From Malania oleifera (Eukaryota; Streptophyta; Magnoliopsida; Santalales; Ximeniaceae), in NCBI RefSeq assembly GCF_029873635.1, contig NC_080417.1:32228214-32292213 (forward strand): a stretch of 64,000 bases of DNA, given 5' to 3'. Below are positions 22,764 through 33,894 of the stretch, piece after piece; positions within the stretch are counted from its first letter, which is position 1; each line of letters begins with the position of its first letter. The notes beneath the pieces were generated by a model. That model ran no database searches and was not told where the DNA came from. It worked only from the letters and a program-made list of their open reading frames with translations. The position numbers and the translations under genes were made by a program.

Positions 22764-22776
22764 GGCTCTGATACCA
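22764..22776 (-). other. Primer-binding site of element B
   Basis: TGGTATCAGAGCC on the minus strand, four bases after the LTR end GTTACA. It matches initiator Met-tRNA. Confidence 0.9.
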
Positions 22777-22780
22777 AAAT

Positions 22781-22975
22781 TGTAACGACCTAAATTTTCT
22801 TACTATATATATATTTCATACCATTAATACTTTGACATCATAATACATAGTCAAAGCCCATCCGGACCTTTAGGTACTGGGGATTTACATGTTTATACAT
22901 GCATGTCATCTAAGCAGCGGAACTATAACATACTTAATTTATATATGATACTAGATTTTCACTATTTCTACATAT
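22781..22975 (-). mobile_element. Terminal fragment of the 5' LTR of element B
   Basis: TGTAACGACC at 22781 starts a stretch that matches the same end of the 3' LTR (15462-15655) closely up to TTTCTACATAT. It then joins protease/RT sequence of element C without any gap. Confidence 0.9.
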
Positions 22976-24450
22976 GTGTGGGGACATATGTGCGCTCCTC
23001 ACCACAAATTTTATTGGCTGTTTAGGCAAGGACGTTGCTATTAGAGGGATGCGAGGGATACTTGGCCTGTGTAAAGAAAGCATCAGAAGGGGAATTAAAG
23101 TTGAAAGATATCCCGATAGTGAGGGATTTTCCTAATATATTTTCAAAGGAGTTGCCGGGACTGCCTCCTAATCGTGAGGTAGAGTTTACTATCAATCTAT
23201 CTTCGGAAACATCACTGATTTCTAAAGCGCCATACAGAATGGAACTAGTGGAATTGAAATAGTTGAAAGAATATATACAAGAATTATTAGACAAAGGGTT
23301 TATTAGGCCTAGCATGCCACCCTGGTGAGCACCGATATGGTTTGTAAAAAAGAAAGATGGGTCGATAAGAATGTGCATCGACTACAGAGAAATAAATAAG
23401 GTGACCATAAAGAATAAATACCTGCTTCCCCGCATCAATGACTTGTTTAACCAGTTACAGGGGACACACACATTTTCCAAGATTGATCTACGATCCGGGT
23501 ACCACCAAGTGAAGGTCAAGGCAAAGGATGTGCCGAAAATAATGTTCCAAACTTGGTATGGCTATTATGAGTTCTTGATTATGCCGTTCGGACTGATGAA
23601 TGCTCTTGCCATATTCATGGACCTAATGAATATGGTCTTCCATCAGTACTTGGATTAGTTTGTTGTAATTTTTATTGATGACATATTGGTGTATTCCAAG
23701 AGCCCCGAGGAACGTTTGAGGATAGTTCATCAAATACTGACAGAAATAAGGTTGTATGCGAAGTTCAAGAAGTGTGAATTTTGGTTGAAATAGGCTACTT
23801 TCCTTGGACACATGGTATCTAGGGATGACATTTTTATGGATCCAAGCAGTATTGAGGCGGTAGTGGATTGGGCACAACCAAAAAATGTGTTGGAAGTCAG
23901 GAGTTTCTTGGGATTGGCAGGATACTATCGTCGGTTTGTAGAGGGGTTCTCCAAATTGTTAGGTCCTTTGACAAAATTGACCAGGAAAAGTGTGAAGTTT
24001 GAATAGACAGATGAGTGTAAAAAGAGTTTTTTAGGAGTTGAAGCAGCGACTCATCACTGTACCAGTTCTGACAATTCCTTCAGGAGAAGGGGATTTTGTA
24101 ATCTACAGTGATGCGTCACAAAAAGGGCTCGGTTGTGTACTGATGTAGCAGGGGAGAGTTGTGGCTTATGCTTCATGATAGCTTAAAGAATATGAAAATA
24201 ATTACCCTACCCATGATCTGAAGTTAGTAGTGGTGATTTATGCATTGAAAATTTGGAGACATTATTTGTATGGGAGTAGGTGTGAGATCTTTACAGATTA
24301 TAAGAGCCTGAAGTATTTTTTTCACACAGAAGGAATTAAATATGAGGTAGAGGATAGTTAGAGTTAATTAAAAATTATGACTGCATCATTAGTTACTACC
24401 CAAGGGAGGCTAATGTGGTAGTTGATGCTTTGAGTCGAAAATCAAGGAAT
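22976..24450 (+). pseudogene. Element C reverse transcriptase and RNase H (broken)
   Basis: RT motifs seen are [62 protein letters not shown] (intact catalytic pair) and [16 protein letters not shown]. RNase H follows (YSDASQKGLGCVL ... [20 protein letters not shown]), with a frameshift near 24300-24350. Stops are scattered, for example in WLK*ATFLGH and QYLD*FVV. Confidence 0.85.
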
Positions 24451-24651
24451 GCATCAGTGTCGGCAATAGTGACTCAGTATCTGAACCAGATAGATTTAGA
24501 AAGGCTTGGTGTGGAGCTAGTAGAAGGAAATTACCAGGCCCTCATTGCTAATATGGTATTTTAGCCCACTTTGCAGAAAATAATTAAAGCTGCTCATATG
24601 AAAGATGTGGAGTTAATTAAGATTATGGATAAAGTTCGGACTAGTTAAGGA

Positions 24652-25975
24652 GTGGAATTCAGTATTTCAAATGATGGAGCTTTGAGGTTCCGTACCAAAA
24701 TTTGTGTGCTTGTAGATGTTGAGATTAAAAGAACTATCCTGGAAGAGGCACACCAATCCCTTTATACAGTACACCCGGGAAGCACTAAGATGTACATGGA
24801 TCTTCAGGAATCTTTTTGGTGGAGCAATATGAAGAAGGAGATTACCAAATACGTAGAGCAGTGTTTGACATACTAGTAGGTGAAAGATGAGCATCAGAGA
24901 CTGACAGGATCATTGCAGCCACTTCACATCCTTGAATGGAAGTAGGAGCACATTTTGATGGAATTTGTCACAGGGTTACAGTCGAAATTGCATGGACAGG
25001 ATGCCATTTGGGTAGTTATTGACAAATTGGTGAAGATTGCTCATTTTCTACCAATCAGAGTTAACTACTCCATAAGTAAATTGGAAAAGTTATATATACA
25101 AAAGATAGTTAGACTGCATGGTGTGCTAGTGTCCATTGTATTGAATCGAGACTCACGGTTCACATCTCAATTCTAGAGGAGTTTGCAAAGGGCCATGGGT
25201 TCTCAGCTAACGTTCAGCACAACATTTCATCCTCAGACTATACAAATACTGGAGGATATGCTGCGAGCATGTGTGCTGGACTTTGGAGGTAGTTGGATAC
25301 ATTTTATGCCATTAATTGAATTTGCTTATAATAACAGCTATCAGACCAGCATTAGGATGACACCATATGAAGTATTGTATGGTCAGAGGTTCCGATTCCC
25401 ATTATATTGGGATGAAACTGGTGAAAGACGGGTTTTGGGGCCAGAGATAGTTTAGCAGACTTCAGAGAAGATCAGAATCATTCGAGACAAAATCAAGATG
25501 GATGGAAGTCTGCAAAAAAGTTATGCTGACACCCTTCGAAGAGAGTTGGAGTTTGATGCAGGGGATCACGTGTTCTTGAAAGTTGCACCGATGAAAGGAA
25601 TTATGAGATTTGGGAAAAAAGGGAAGCTGAACCATAGGTTTATTGGACCATTTGAGATATTGGAAATAGTGGGTCCAGTTGCCTATAGGTTAGCATTACC
25701 ACCGGTGTAAAAAAAATCCATGACTTATTCCATTTATCTATGTTGAGGAAGTACGTCCCAGATCCCTCCCACGTGATCAGTTATGAAATACTGGAGCTTA
25801 GAGATAATCTGACATACGAAGAAGTGCCAGTGCAGATTTGGACCGGAAGGAAAAGGAATTATGCACAAAAAGGATCCCATTAGTAAAAGTACTCTGGCGC
25901 AAACACGTAGTAGAAGAGGCTTCATGGGAATTGGGGGATAAGATGCACTAGAGATATCCACACTTATTTAGCGGG
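24652..25975 (+). pseudogene. Element C integrase and chromodomain (broken)
   Basis: The zinc region reads EEAHQSLYTVHPGSTKMYMD ... EQCLTY, so the last Cys of the HHCC motif is Tyr. The core has MEFVTGLQSKLHG and VVIDKLVKIAHFLPI, then the frames 25183-25455 (TFHPQT ... MPLIEFAYNNSYQTSIRMTP) and 25498-25710 (FGKKGKLNHRFIGPFEI). A frameshift breaks the chromodomain near 25845. Translation of the tail ends at about 25975. Confidence 0.85.
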
Positions 25976-26082
25976 ACCCAAAGTTAAGTTTGATGGTTTT
26001 GTTTATTGGCTTGTACAGTGTAGAGTAGTTAGTGTTTTTGGTTTTAGGTTATAAATGGTATTGGGAGAGTTTTCTTTTATGT

Positions 26083-26087
26083 GAATA
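26083..26087. other. TSD copy 1 of element D (GAATA)
   Basis: GAATA precedes the 5' LTR TGTAGTGACC. The second copy is at 35234-35238, directly after the 3' LTR. Confidence 0.9.
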
Positions 26088-26127
26088 TGTAGTGACCTAG
26101 AGAATTAAAATTGGGAAATTAAACAAG

Positions 26128-26335
26128 GCCTTGTCGACGAACACATGGGACTCATCGATGAGAACATATGAGGGGCTCATTGATGGGGACGTGTCTCATC
26201 AATGAGAACATACCGAGAGGCTATTTTCCCATCTCTAAATTTTGTCGACGAGAAGCAGACATTCGTCGTCGAACGTCCTTTTTGACCTTGTCGATGAGGT
26301 GACGTGGCTCGTCGACGAAGGTCAGTGTATAAATA
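26128..26335 (+). promoter_or_regulatory. U3 palindrome array and TATA box of D 5' LTR
   Basis: About eight sites derive from CTCGTCGACGAG: TTGTCGACGAA, CTCATCGATGAG, CTCATTGATGGG, CTCATCAATGAG, TTGTCGACGAG, TTCGTCGTCGAA, TTGTCGATGAGG and CTCGTCGACGAA. They stop just upstream of TATAAATA (26328-26335). The same positions in the 3' LTR (about 33208-33405) carry different point changes, and its TATA box is altered to TATAACTA. Confidence 0.75.
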
Positions 26336-26782
26336 TGCCTGAACTTCATTTTTGGCCGAAATTTCATGCGCAGACTCCCTCTTCTCTCTCCTCTTTGGTT
26401 TCCCATCCTTCTCTCTAGGATTTCGGGCCGATCTTCTGCCTATTTGACGATCTAAAGCCACCACGCCACTCCTAGGAAAGTTCTCTACAAATCTACTGTA
26501 GTGGATTGTTAATGGGGCTAAGTTGGAATTCATCCCAAATTTAGGGTAAAGCTTTTATTCAGTATTTGACCTTCCCTACAGTTGTAGAAAACGTAATATG
26601 CGTAGAAATACTGAATTTATGTTTTGGAAAATGTTGATTTTAGGGTGTTGAATGGGGAACCCTGCGGGTGCAGGACTGATTATTTTGGGGGCTTTTCAGA
26701 AAGTCAGGTAAGGGGATAAACTAAGCTAGTTGTTTATGAAAATATATGTATAGCTTTACAGCATTTAATTTCATGAAAATAA

Positions 26783-26823
<41 letters not shown>

Positions 26824-26959
26824 TTATGTTGGGAAAATACTACTACAAATGATGATATGTTTTAAATATGCGTAAAACCCATTTTGTGTGGCATGAGTAG
26901 AACTTATAATGAATTATTGTTTTCTAGGAAAATGTTAAATGATACAAAGTTTTACAATG

Positions 26960-27215
26960 ATAAATCGGCGTAGGGGCCAAGAGTTTTATATGATATACCA
27001 GCGTACGGGCTAAGAATTTTATATGATATACCAGTATACGGGCTGAGGATGTTCTCACATGATATACCAGCGTATGGGCCGAGCCATTTACATGATATGC
27101 TGGCGTACAGGCCGAGCCATTTATATGATATGCCGCCGTATAGGCCGAGCCTCTTATTTGATATGTGATATGGCGTACGGGCTGTGATTGATTAAATATG
27201 AAATGTCGGCGTACG
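26960..27215 (+). repeat. LTR minisatellite with GCGTACGGGCCGAG unit
   Basis: Seven or so copies of a unit of about 31 bp (GATATGCCGGCGTACGGGCC plus GAGCCATTTAT). The counterpart in the 3' LTR is at 34037-34265. Confidence 0.85.
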
Positions 27216-28201
27216 GGCTGATGATTTTCATGCTATATATGCAAAATGATATGATGATATTAACTTGGCATTTATTATTACGAAATAGCCATGTATCACT
27301 GTTTGAAATATGATATATGTTATTAGAACCTGGTTGGCTTCGTTTAGGCTTGCACGTGCACGGTACCATAGCTATGTGTTCATGATCATCATGATATTGT
27401 GTTATTGCTGTCATACGAGGTAGTGTGAGGATGGATAGTCGATGTGGTTCATTGAAGCGTTGGTGCCCCTGGTGTATGGACTAGGTCTGGCAGACCCATC
27501 GTACTTACAGACATTTATTTTGACTTGGCAGTGGTCGGTCACCCATTGTTAGGTCCTGCCTTCAGGCCATATAACCTAGTCGTGTGGGGGTAAGACGTGA
27601 CACCAGCCAGCTAATCTTCCAGGGTTGTTTTTGTATTATTATCATATGAGATGAATTATGTATATGGAAATCTAGTATGTTCTATCATGATTATATATGT
27701 TTTTCCCAGATATGATACAGACAGTTTCACTAAATATGCTTATGTATGGTTTTATGTATAACACGAAAATGCTCATGTTGCTACATACTGGTATTAGTTT
27801 ATTTCCCTTACCGAGAGATGTCTCACCCCCAAATTATATGAACGTTTTAGGAGCCCTAGATACGAGAGCGGATAAAGCTCCGTAGCATTTGAGTTCAATC
27901 GTTTTACCCTGTATGAAGGGTAAGTCTTTAGCTAGGGTCAGATGGATTTTTGAGTGATGACCCTAGGACTAGTTTTGATTGTTTTGGGATGTATATGATG
28001 GTTGTAATAAACTTTGGTATTGTGTTGAATGGTAATATGGGATGTATATGATTTTATGTTTCCTACTGCTAAGGCTTCCATGTTGTGTTTCTGATGTATC
28101 CCTGGTACCCACAGGTTTAGGTTGATTATAATTTTCTAGGTTTATTATATCGATTTTATTGTAATGAAAAAAAATTGTAAAATAAGCAGGTCGTGACAGT
28201 T

Positions 28202-28214
28202 TGGTATTAGAGCC
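28202..28214 (+). other. Primer-binding site of element D
   Basis: TGGTATTAGAGCC, one base different from the Met-tRNA complement seen in B and E (CAG to TAG-type change inside the site). Confidence 0.85.
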
Positions 28215-28502
28215 TAAGTTGATATGTTCTATAGACTTTAGAGTCCAGCGGAAACGATACCATAGTATAGGAAAATGATTTAAGGTTTTGTTCTACAGAC
28301 TAAAGGTAGGACTTCCATGGTGGTTTCTGTGTTTTTCCTGAGATGATGATTTCAGGAAAACCATAGTAAACTATTGTCAAGTTGTGTTCCTAGAATGTAG
28401 GACTGAAGTTAGGAATGAGTTGAGGAAGTTAGGATAAGTAACTATGTTAGGTGTGTAAGCTATAAGTATAGGGTTCCTAAGTTATGTTTATTGTTTTTCG
28501 AG

Positions 28503-29500
28503 ATGGATCCAGGAGGAGGTAGTGCCCATGCGAGTGGCAGTGACGGAGCAGGGCCCTTAAGTGTAGACAGGGCTGATTCTGATGCAGTACTACGCAGCGT
28601 GGCTAAGTAGGTTATGGATGAGATCGCTGGGAGCTCCAGAAAGCTGGGAGGTCCATTTGCAGGCCATGGGAGCATTATAGAGAAATTTACTAAGATGCAT
28701 CTTGCAGCGTTTTCAAGAGAGGTTGATCCTATAGCTGCCGAAAATTGGATGCAGGAGATTGAGAAAGTCTTGGCGGTGTTACAGTGTACGGAGGAACAGA
28801 GGGTCCTCTTCGCCACCTATAAACTGACAAGAGAGGCCGAGAGATGGTGGACTGCTGTAAGACTTCTAGAGCAGCATAGGATGACGCCGATAGCCATCAC
28901 ATGGGACCAGTTTAAAGAGTTATTCTTTGACAGGTATTTTCCAGCTATTGTTAGGGAGGCTAAAGTGGAGGAGTTCCTGAATCTGAAGTAGGGACAGATG
29001 TCGGTCTAGTAGTATGCGGCATGGTTTATAGAGCTCTCTCCTTTCACTCCGTGTATTGATCCTGATGAGGTGAAGAAGGTGAGACAATTTGAGAGAGGAT
29101 TAAGGAGAGGCTTATTCAAGTAGGTGGTAGTGCTAAAGATACAAGATTTTGCTAAATTAGTCGACAGAGCAGCCTTGGCAGAGGTCGGTGAGCGTATGGA
29201 TGCAGAGGAGCAAGGACGTCAGTGGAGGAGAGGAAATTATGGTAGAGGGCTGAGATAGGAAACTGGGGATATTGAGGTTCAAACAGTGCAGAATCCTTCT
29301 TTCTGTTAGACTTATGGGAGGAGGCACTAGTGAGAGTGTCAATTGGGACAATCTATCTACTATCGCTATGGTAGACAGGGACATATGGTGCGAGACTGCC
29401 CTTTACCACCAGATATCCCTCTTGCTCCTAGACCATACTGGGGAGGCTATCAGGCGCCACGTGGGGGCCAACAGAGGAATATGGCTTCAACCAGAGTTTT
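28503..29500 (+). pseudogene. Element D gag (broken)
   Basis: ATG at 28503 starts MDPGGGSAHASGSDGAG. The longest open part (28614-28991) carries the gag core (AENWMQEIEKVLAVLQCTEE, WDQFKELFFDRYFP). Stops follow at 28990 and later (GQMSV**YAA). The zinc knuckle near 29355-29400 reads YYRYGRQGHMVRDC where A has CYRCGRLGHLIQYC: both first Cys are Tyr, so the knuckle cannot bind zinc normally. Confidence 0.85.
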
Positions 29501-29504
29501 TTCT

Positions 29505-29855
29505 TTGATGCCGGGTGATGCTGAGACAGTCGGCGACGTGGTGACAGGTATGGTTAGCATGTTTTTCTTTAAAATTATTGTATTATTTGATTCAGAAGCC
29601 ACACACTCGTTTGTGTCTCTAGAGTGCACTAGACTATGTGGGGTAGAAACACAATTGTTAGACACTGAACCTTTGGTATCCACATCGAATGGGTTAGCAG
29701 TGAGGTGTAGTAGGGTGCTCCGGGGTTGTTTAGTTAATATTCAGAGGAAAATCTTGTCTACTGATTTGATAATGCTAGATATGCATGGGTTTGATGTAAT
29801 ATTTGGTATGGATTGGCTAACAGCTAATTTTTCCAGCATCGATTGCCATGCATGA
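29505..29855 (+). pseudogene. Element D protease with mutated active site
   Basis: The frame 29343-29855 is open and includes VLFDSEATHSFVSLE, where the retropepsin D-S/T-G has Glu in place of Gly (GGA to GAA type change). The flap and end (RCSRVLRGCLV, DMHGFDVIFGMDWLTANF) are otherwise normal. TGA ends the frame at 29855, inside the polyprotein. Confidence 0.85.
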
Positions 29856-29858
29856 GAA

Positions 29859-31370
29859 GTGATAGTCATACCTCTAGGAAAAGCGGAATTCAGATTTGTA
29901 GGGTCACGAGTGCAATCCCTACCTCAGTTAGTTTCAGCTATTCATGCAAGAAGACTACTACTGAGTGGTTGCCAAGGATTCGCGGCCTTTGTGAAGGAAA
30001 TTTCAGGGAATGAATTGAAACTTGCTAGTACGCCAGTAGTAAAGGAGTTTACGGATGTTCTTTCGGATGAATTACCAGGCTTGCCACCAGATCGAGAGGT
30101 AGAATTTTCTATTGATTTGCTTCCAAGTACAACGCCGATTTCTAAAGTACCTTACTGAATGGCGCAAGCAGAGTTGGAAGAATTGAAGAATTAGTTGTAA
30201 GATTTGCTTGATAAGGGCTTCATACGACCTAGTGTATCTCCGTGGGGAGCTCTAGTATTATTTTTGAAGAAGAAAGACGGGACTATGAGGATGTGTATAG
30301 ATTATAAGGAAATTAACAAAGTGACAGTCAAGAACAAGTATCCTCTATCCCGTATAGATGATCTATTTGACTAGCTCCAGGGTACACAGGTGTATTCCAA
30401 GATTGACCTCAGATCGAGCTATCATCAGGAGAAAGTGAAAGCAAGATGTATCAAAGACAGCCTTTAGGACCAGATACGAGCATTATGAATTTCTCGTTAT
30501 GCCGTTTGGTTTGACGAATGCTTCTGCGGTATTTTATGGATTTGATGAATAGAATTTTTCACCAATATTTAGACCAGTTTGTTGTTGTTTTTATTGATGA
30601 TGTACTGGTTTATTCAAGGAGCTATGAGGAGCAGGAGACACATTTGAGACAGGTTCTATAGATCCTTCGGGAAAAGAAGTTGTACGCTAAGTTCAGTAAA
30701 TGTGAATTTTGGCTTGAGAAGGTTGTGTTTTTGGGGTATGTCATTTCAGAAGATGGTATTTCCGTGGATCCTAGTAAAATTGAGGTGGTAGTGAATTGGG
30801 TTAGATCGAGGAACGTTCAGGAGATTAGGAGTTTCTTGGGGTTAGCTGGGTATTACCGTTGTTTCGTTGAGGGGTTCTCAGCATTATCAGGGCCTCTGAC
30901 ATGACTGATTAGGAAGAATGTCAGATTTGAGTGGGACTACAGCTGTGAGCAAAGTTTTTAGGAATTGAAGCAGAGACTTATCACAACACCAGTGTTGATC
31001 ATTCCGTCAGGGGGTGAAGGATATGTCATCTACAGTGATGTGTCCTTGAAGGGACTTGGCTGTGTATTAATGCAGCATGGTAGAGTAGTAGCGTATGCTT
31101 CCAAGCAATTAAAAGAATATGAAAAGAACTACCCTATCCATGATCTTGAATTGGATACAATAGTACATGCGTTGAAAATTTGGAGGCATTACCTGTACGG
31201 AGAATGGTGTGAAATCTTCTCCGACCACAAGAGTTTAAAGTACTTTTTCACTTAGAAGGAATTGAATATGAGACAGAGAAGGTGGTTGAAGCTTATTAAA
31301 GATTTTTACTACACTATCAGTTACCACCCAGGGAAGGCGAACGTGGTACTGATGCTTTGAGTAGGAATTC
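29859..31370 (+). pseudogene. Element D reverse transcriptase and RNase H (broken)
   Basis: Motifs present are [47 protein letters not shown] and FIDDVLVYS (phase-shifted relative to the start, catalytic Asp pair kept). RNase H is open at 30965-31255 ([34 protein letters not shown]). At least two frameshifts lie near 30450-30540, and many TAG stops are present. Confidence 0.85.
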
Positions 31371-31559
31371 AGTGGGACCAGCGTTGGTAGCTATAGAGAT
31401 TCAGTATCCAATCGTGATGGATTTGGAGAGATTCGACATAGAGTTGGTCGAGAGTGGTTCTCAGGCTCGTATTGCTAGTCTAGTGGTGCAGCCTACTTTG
31501 TAGGAAATGATTAAAGCTGCTCAGAAGGACGATCTAGAGTTAGTAGAGGTACTAGTCAG

Positions 31560-32895
31560 AGTGCAGAATGGTCAGGGGGAGGAATTCTGTATTACTGATG
31601 ACGGAGCTTTACGGTTTCGTTCCAAATTATGTGTTCCTGTCGACGCTAACATCAAGAAGGCCATTTAGAGGAGGCTCACAGATCTTTGTACACAGTTCAT
31701 CCGAATAGTACTAAAATGTATAGGGATCTGCAAGAGTCTTGTTGGTGGAGTGGTATGAAGAGAGAGATTTCTGAGTATATAGCCCAGTGTCTGACGTGTC
31801 AGTAGATAAAAGTTGAGCACCAGAGACTGGTAGTTCAGTTGCAACCACTTTTTATCCAGAGTGGAAATGAGATCATATATCTATGGATTTTATTTTAGGG
31901 CTGCTATCGGCATTGCATGGCCAGAACGTAATTTGGGTGATTGTGGATCGTTTCACCAAGACCACTCATTTTCTAGCCATCAAGATCAGCTACTCCATGG
32001 ACAGACTGGAAGAGATATATATATTCAGGAGATAGTCCGTTCTCACGGTGTGCCACTGTCTATAGTGTCAGACAGAGACCTACATTTCAAGTCGTGATTT
32101 TGGAGGAGCTTTCAAGAGGCTCTAGGGTCTCAGTTATATTTTAGCACAGCGTTCCATCCTCAGTCAAATGGGCATACTAAGAGGATGATTAAGGTATTAG
32201 AAGATATGCTTCGAGCGTGCGTGCTAGATTTTGGGGGTAGTTTGACTCAATTCATGCTGCTGGTAGAATTTGCGTACAATAACAATTATCAAACTAGTAT
32301 TGGCATGGCACTGTTTGAGGCACTTTACGGTAGGAGATGTCGTTCTCCTTTATTTTGGGATGACGTGGGTGAGCGGCGAGTTGTGGGACCAGAGCTTGTT
32401 TAGTAAGCGCATGATAAGGTTCGGTTGATTATAGATAGAATCAGTGCAACTTAGAGCCGACAGAAGAGTTACACTGATACCCACTGCCGAAAATTGGAGT
32501 TTGATGTTGATAATAATGTATTTCTAAAAATAGCTCCATTAAAAGGGGTTATACGATTTGGGAAAAAGGGTAAACTTATCGCTAGGTTTATTGGTCTGTT
32601 TGAGATTCAAGAGAAAGTGGGGTCGGTTGCCTACATGCTAGCTTTACCACCTGTGTTGGTTAGGATCCACGACGTATTCCATGTTTCCATGTTGAGGAAA
32701 TACATCCCAGACCCTTCTCACTTGATCAGTTATGGTGAATTAGAGCTCAGTGATTCACTAGCGTATGAGGAGGTGCGAGTACAGATTCTGGATAGGAAAG
32801 AACAAGAATTGTGTAATAAGAAGATTCCTCTGGAAAAAGTCTTGTGGAGAAATCATGCAATAGAAGAAGCTCTTTGGAGCTTGAGGAATAGATAA
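31560..32895 (+). pseudogene. Element D integrase and chromodomain (broken)
   Basis: The zinc region has HRSLYTVHPNSTKMYRDLQ and QCLTCQ followed by TAG. The core is recognisable at 31861-32097. The distal core frame 32185-32403 reads LVEFAYNNNYQTSIGM. The C-terminal frame 32494-32895 (133 residues) is open, with FGKKGKLIARFIGLFEI and [20 protein letters not shown] and the first part of the chromodomain (VQILDRKEQELCNKKIPLEK ... NHAIEEALW). A frameshift or stop cuts the last residues. Confidence 0.85.
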
Positions 32896-33038
32896 GGCAG
32901 AGATATCCACAATTATTCAGGGAAGTGTAATAGTAGGTAATGTTTCTTTTGCATGTACATGTAGCGGTTGAGTTAATAAGTAGTCTTTTAGTTTGGGGAG
33001 AATTTTATTTTGTATATGTAATCTCCTAGGACTTGGGA

Positions 33039-33167
33039 TGTAACCACGGTATTCCTCCGCCATAAGTGAGGGTAAATAATAAAATAAGTAGACCGTTTTT
33101 CCTTTAAGGGATGATGAATTATATGAATAGAAAATTTCAAGGATGAAATTTTATAAGGAAGGAAGGA
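33039..33167 (+). other. Conserved 3' block and PPT of element D
   Basis: The block 33039-33073 (TAACCACGGTATTCCTCCGC and CATAAGTGAGGGT) is shared with B, C and F. The PPT AAGGAAGGAAGGA ends at 33167, next to the LTR. Confidence 0.85.
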
Positions 33168-33862
33168 TGTAGTGACCCAGAGAATTAAAATTAGGAAATT
33201 AAACAGGGCCTCATCAACGAACACAGGGGATTTGTTGACGAGAACATATGAGGGGATCGTCGATAGGGACATGTCTCGTCGACGAGAAAATACTAAGAGG
33301 CTATTTTTCCATCTTTGAATTTCGTCGACGAGAAGCAGACATTTGTCGACGAACGTCCTTTTTGACCTCGTTGACGAGGTGACATGGCTCGTCGATGAAG
33401 GCCAGTGTATAACTATGCCTAAACTTCATTTTTGCCCGAAATTTAATGTGCAGACTCCCTCTTCTCTCTCCTCTTTGTTTTCCCATCCTTCTCTTTAGGA
33501 TTTCGGGCCGATCTTCTGTCGGTTCAACGATCTGAAGCCACCATGACACTCCTGGGAAAGTTCTCTACACATCTACTAGAGTGGATCGTTGGTGGGGCTA
33601 AGTTGGAATTCATCCCAAGTTCAGGGTAAGACTTTTATTCAGTATTTGACCTTCCCTACAGTTGTAGAAAATGTAGTATGCATAGAAATATTGAATTTAT
33701 GTTCTAGGAAATGTTGATTTCAGGGTGTTGAACGAGGAACCCTACGAGTGTACGACTGATTGTTTTAGGGGCTTTTCAGAAAGTTAGGTAAGGAGATAAA
33801 CTAAGCTAGTTGTTTATGAAAATATATGTATAGCTTTACAACATTTAATTTCAGGAAAATAA

Positions 33863-33894
<32 letters not shown>

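Larger units (their letters stand above)
15462..22975 (-). mobile_element. Ty3/gypsy retrotransposon B (Tekay-like), 5' LTR truncated
   Basis: On the minus strand the order is: last 195 bp of the 5' LTR (22975-22781), PBS, gag, protease, RT, RNase H, integrase with chromodomain, 3' untranslated block, PPT and complete 3' LTR (17695-15462). The clade is judged from the long LTRs, the Met-tRNA PBS and the C-terminal chromodomain. The right end is fused directly to element C, which points the other way. Frames are broken in gag and RT, though the protease and chromodomain frames are open. Confidence 0.9.
22976..26087 (+). mobile_element. Ty3/gypsy element C, left part (5' LTR, gag and protease core lost)
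   Basis: The plus-strand body starts inside the protease-RT linker (VGTYVRSSPQI, which matches the linker of A and D) and runs to the chromodomain and 3' untranslated region. It continues after the inserted element D at 35239. The five bases GAATA at 26083-26087 are the TSD of D. Because its internal part and 3' LTR are separated only by D, C is older than D. Confidence 0.9.
26088..28198 (+). mobile_element. 5' LTR of element D (2111 bp)
   Basis: Runs TGTAGTGACC to GGTCGTGACA. In order it holds: palindrome array 26128-26325, TATA box TATAAATA at 26328-26335, (TA)n at about 26788-26820, the GTGTGGCATGAG word, a minisatellite at 26960-27215, and the conserved block ACCGAGAGATGTCTCACCCC at 27810-27829. 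The layout matches the other LTRs of this group. Confidence 0.92.
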
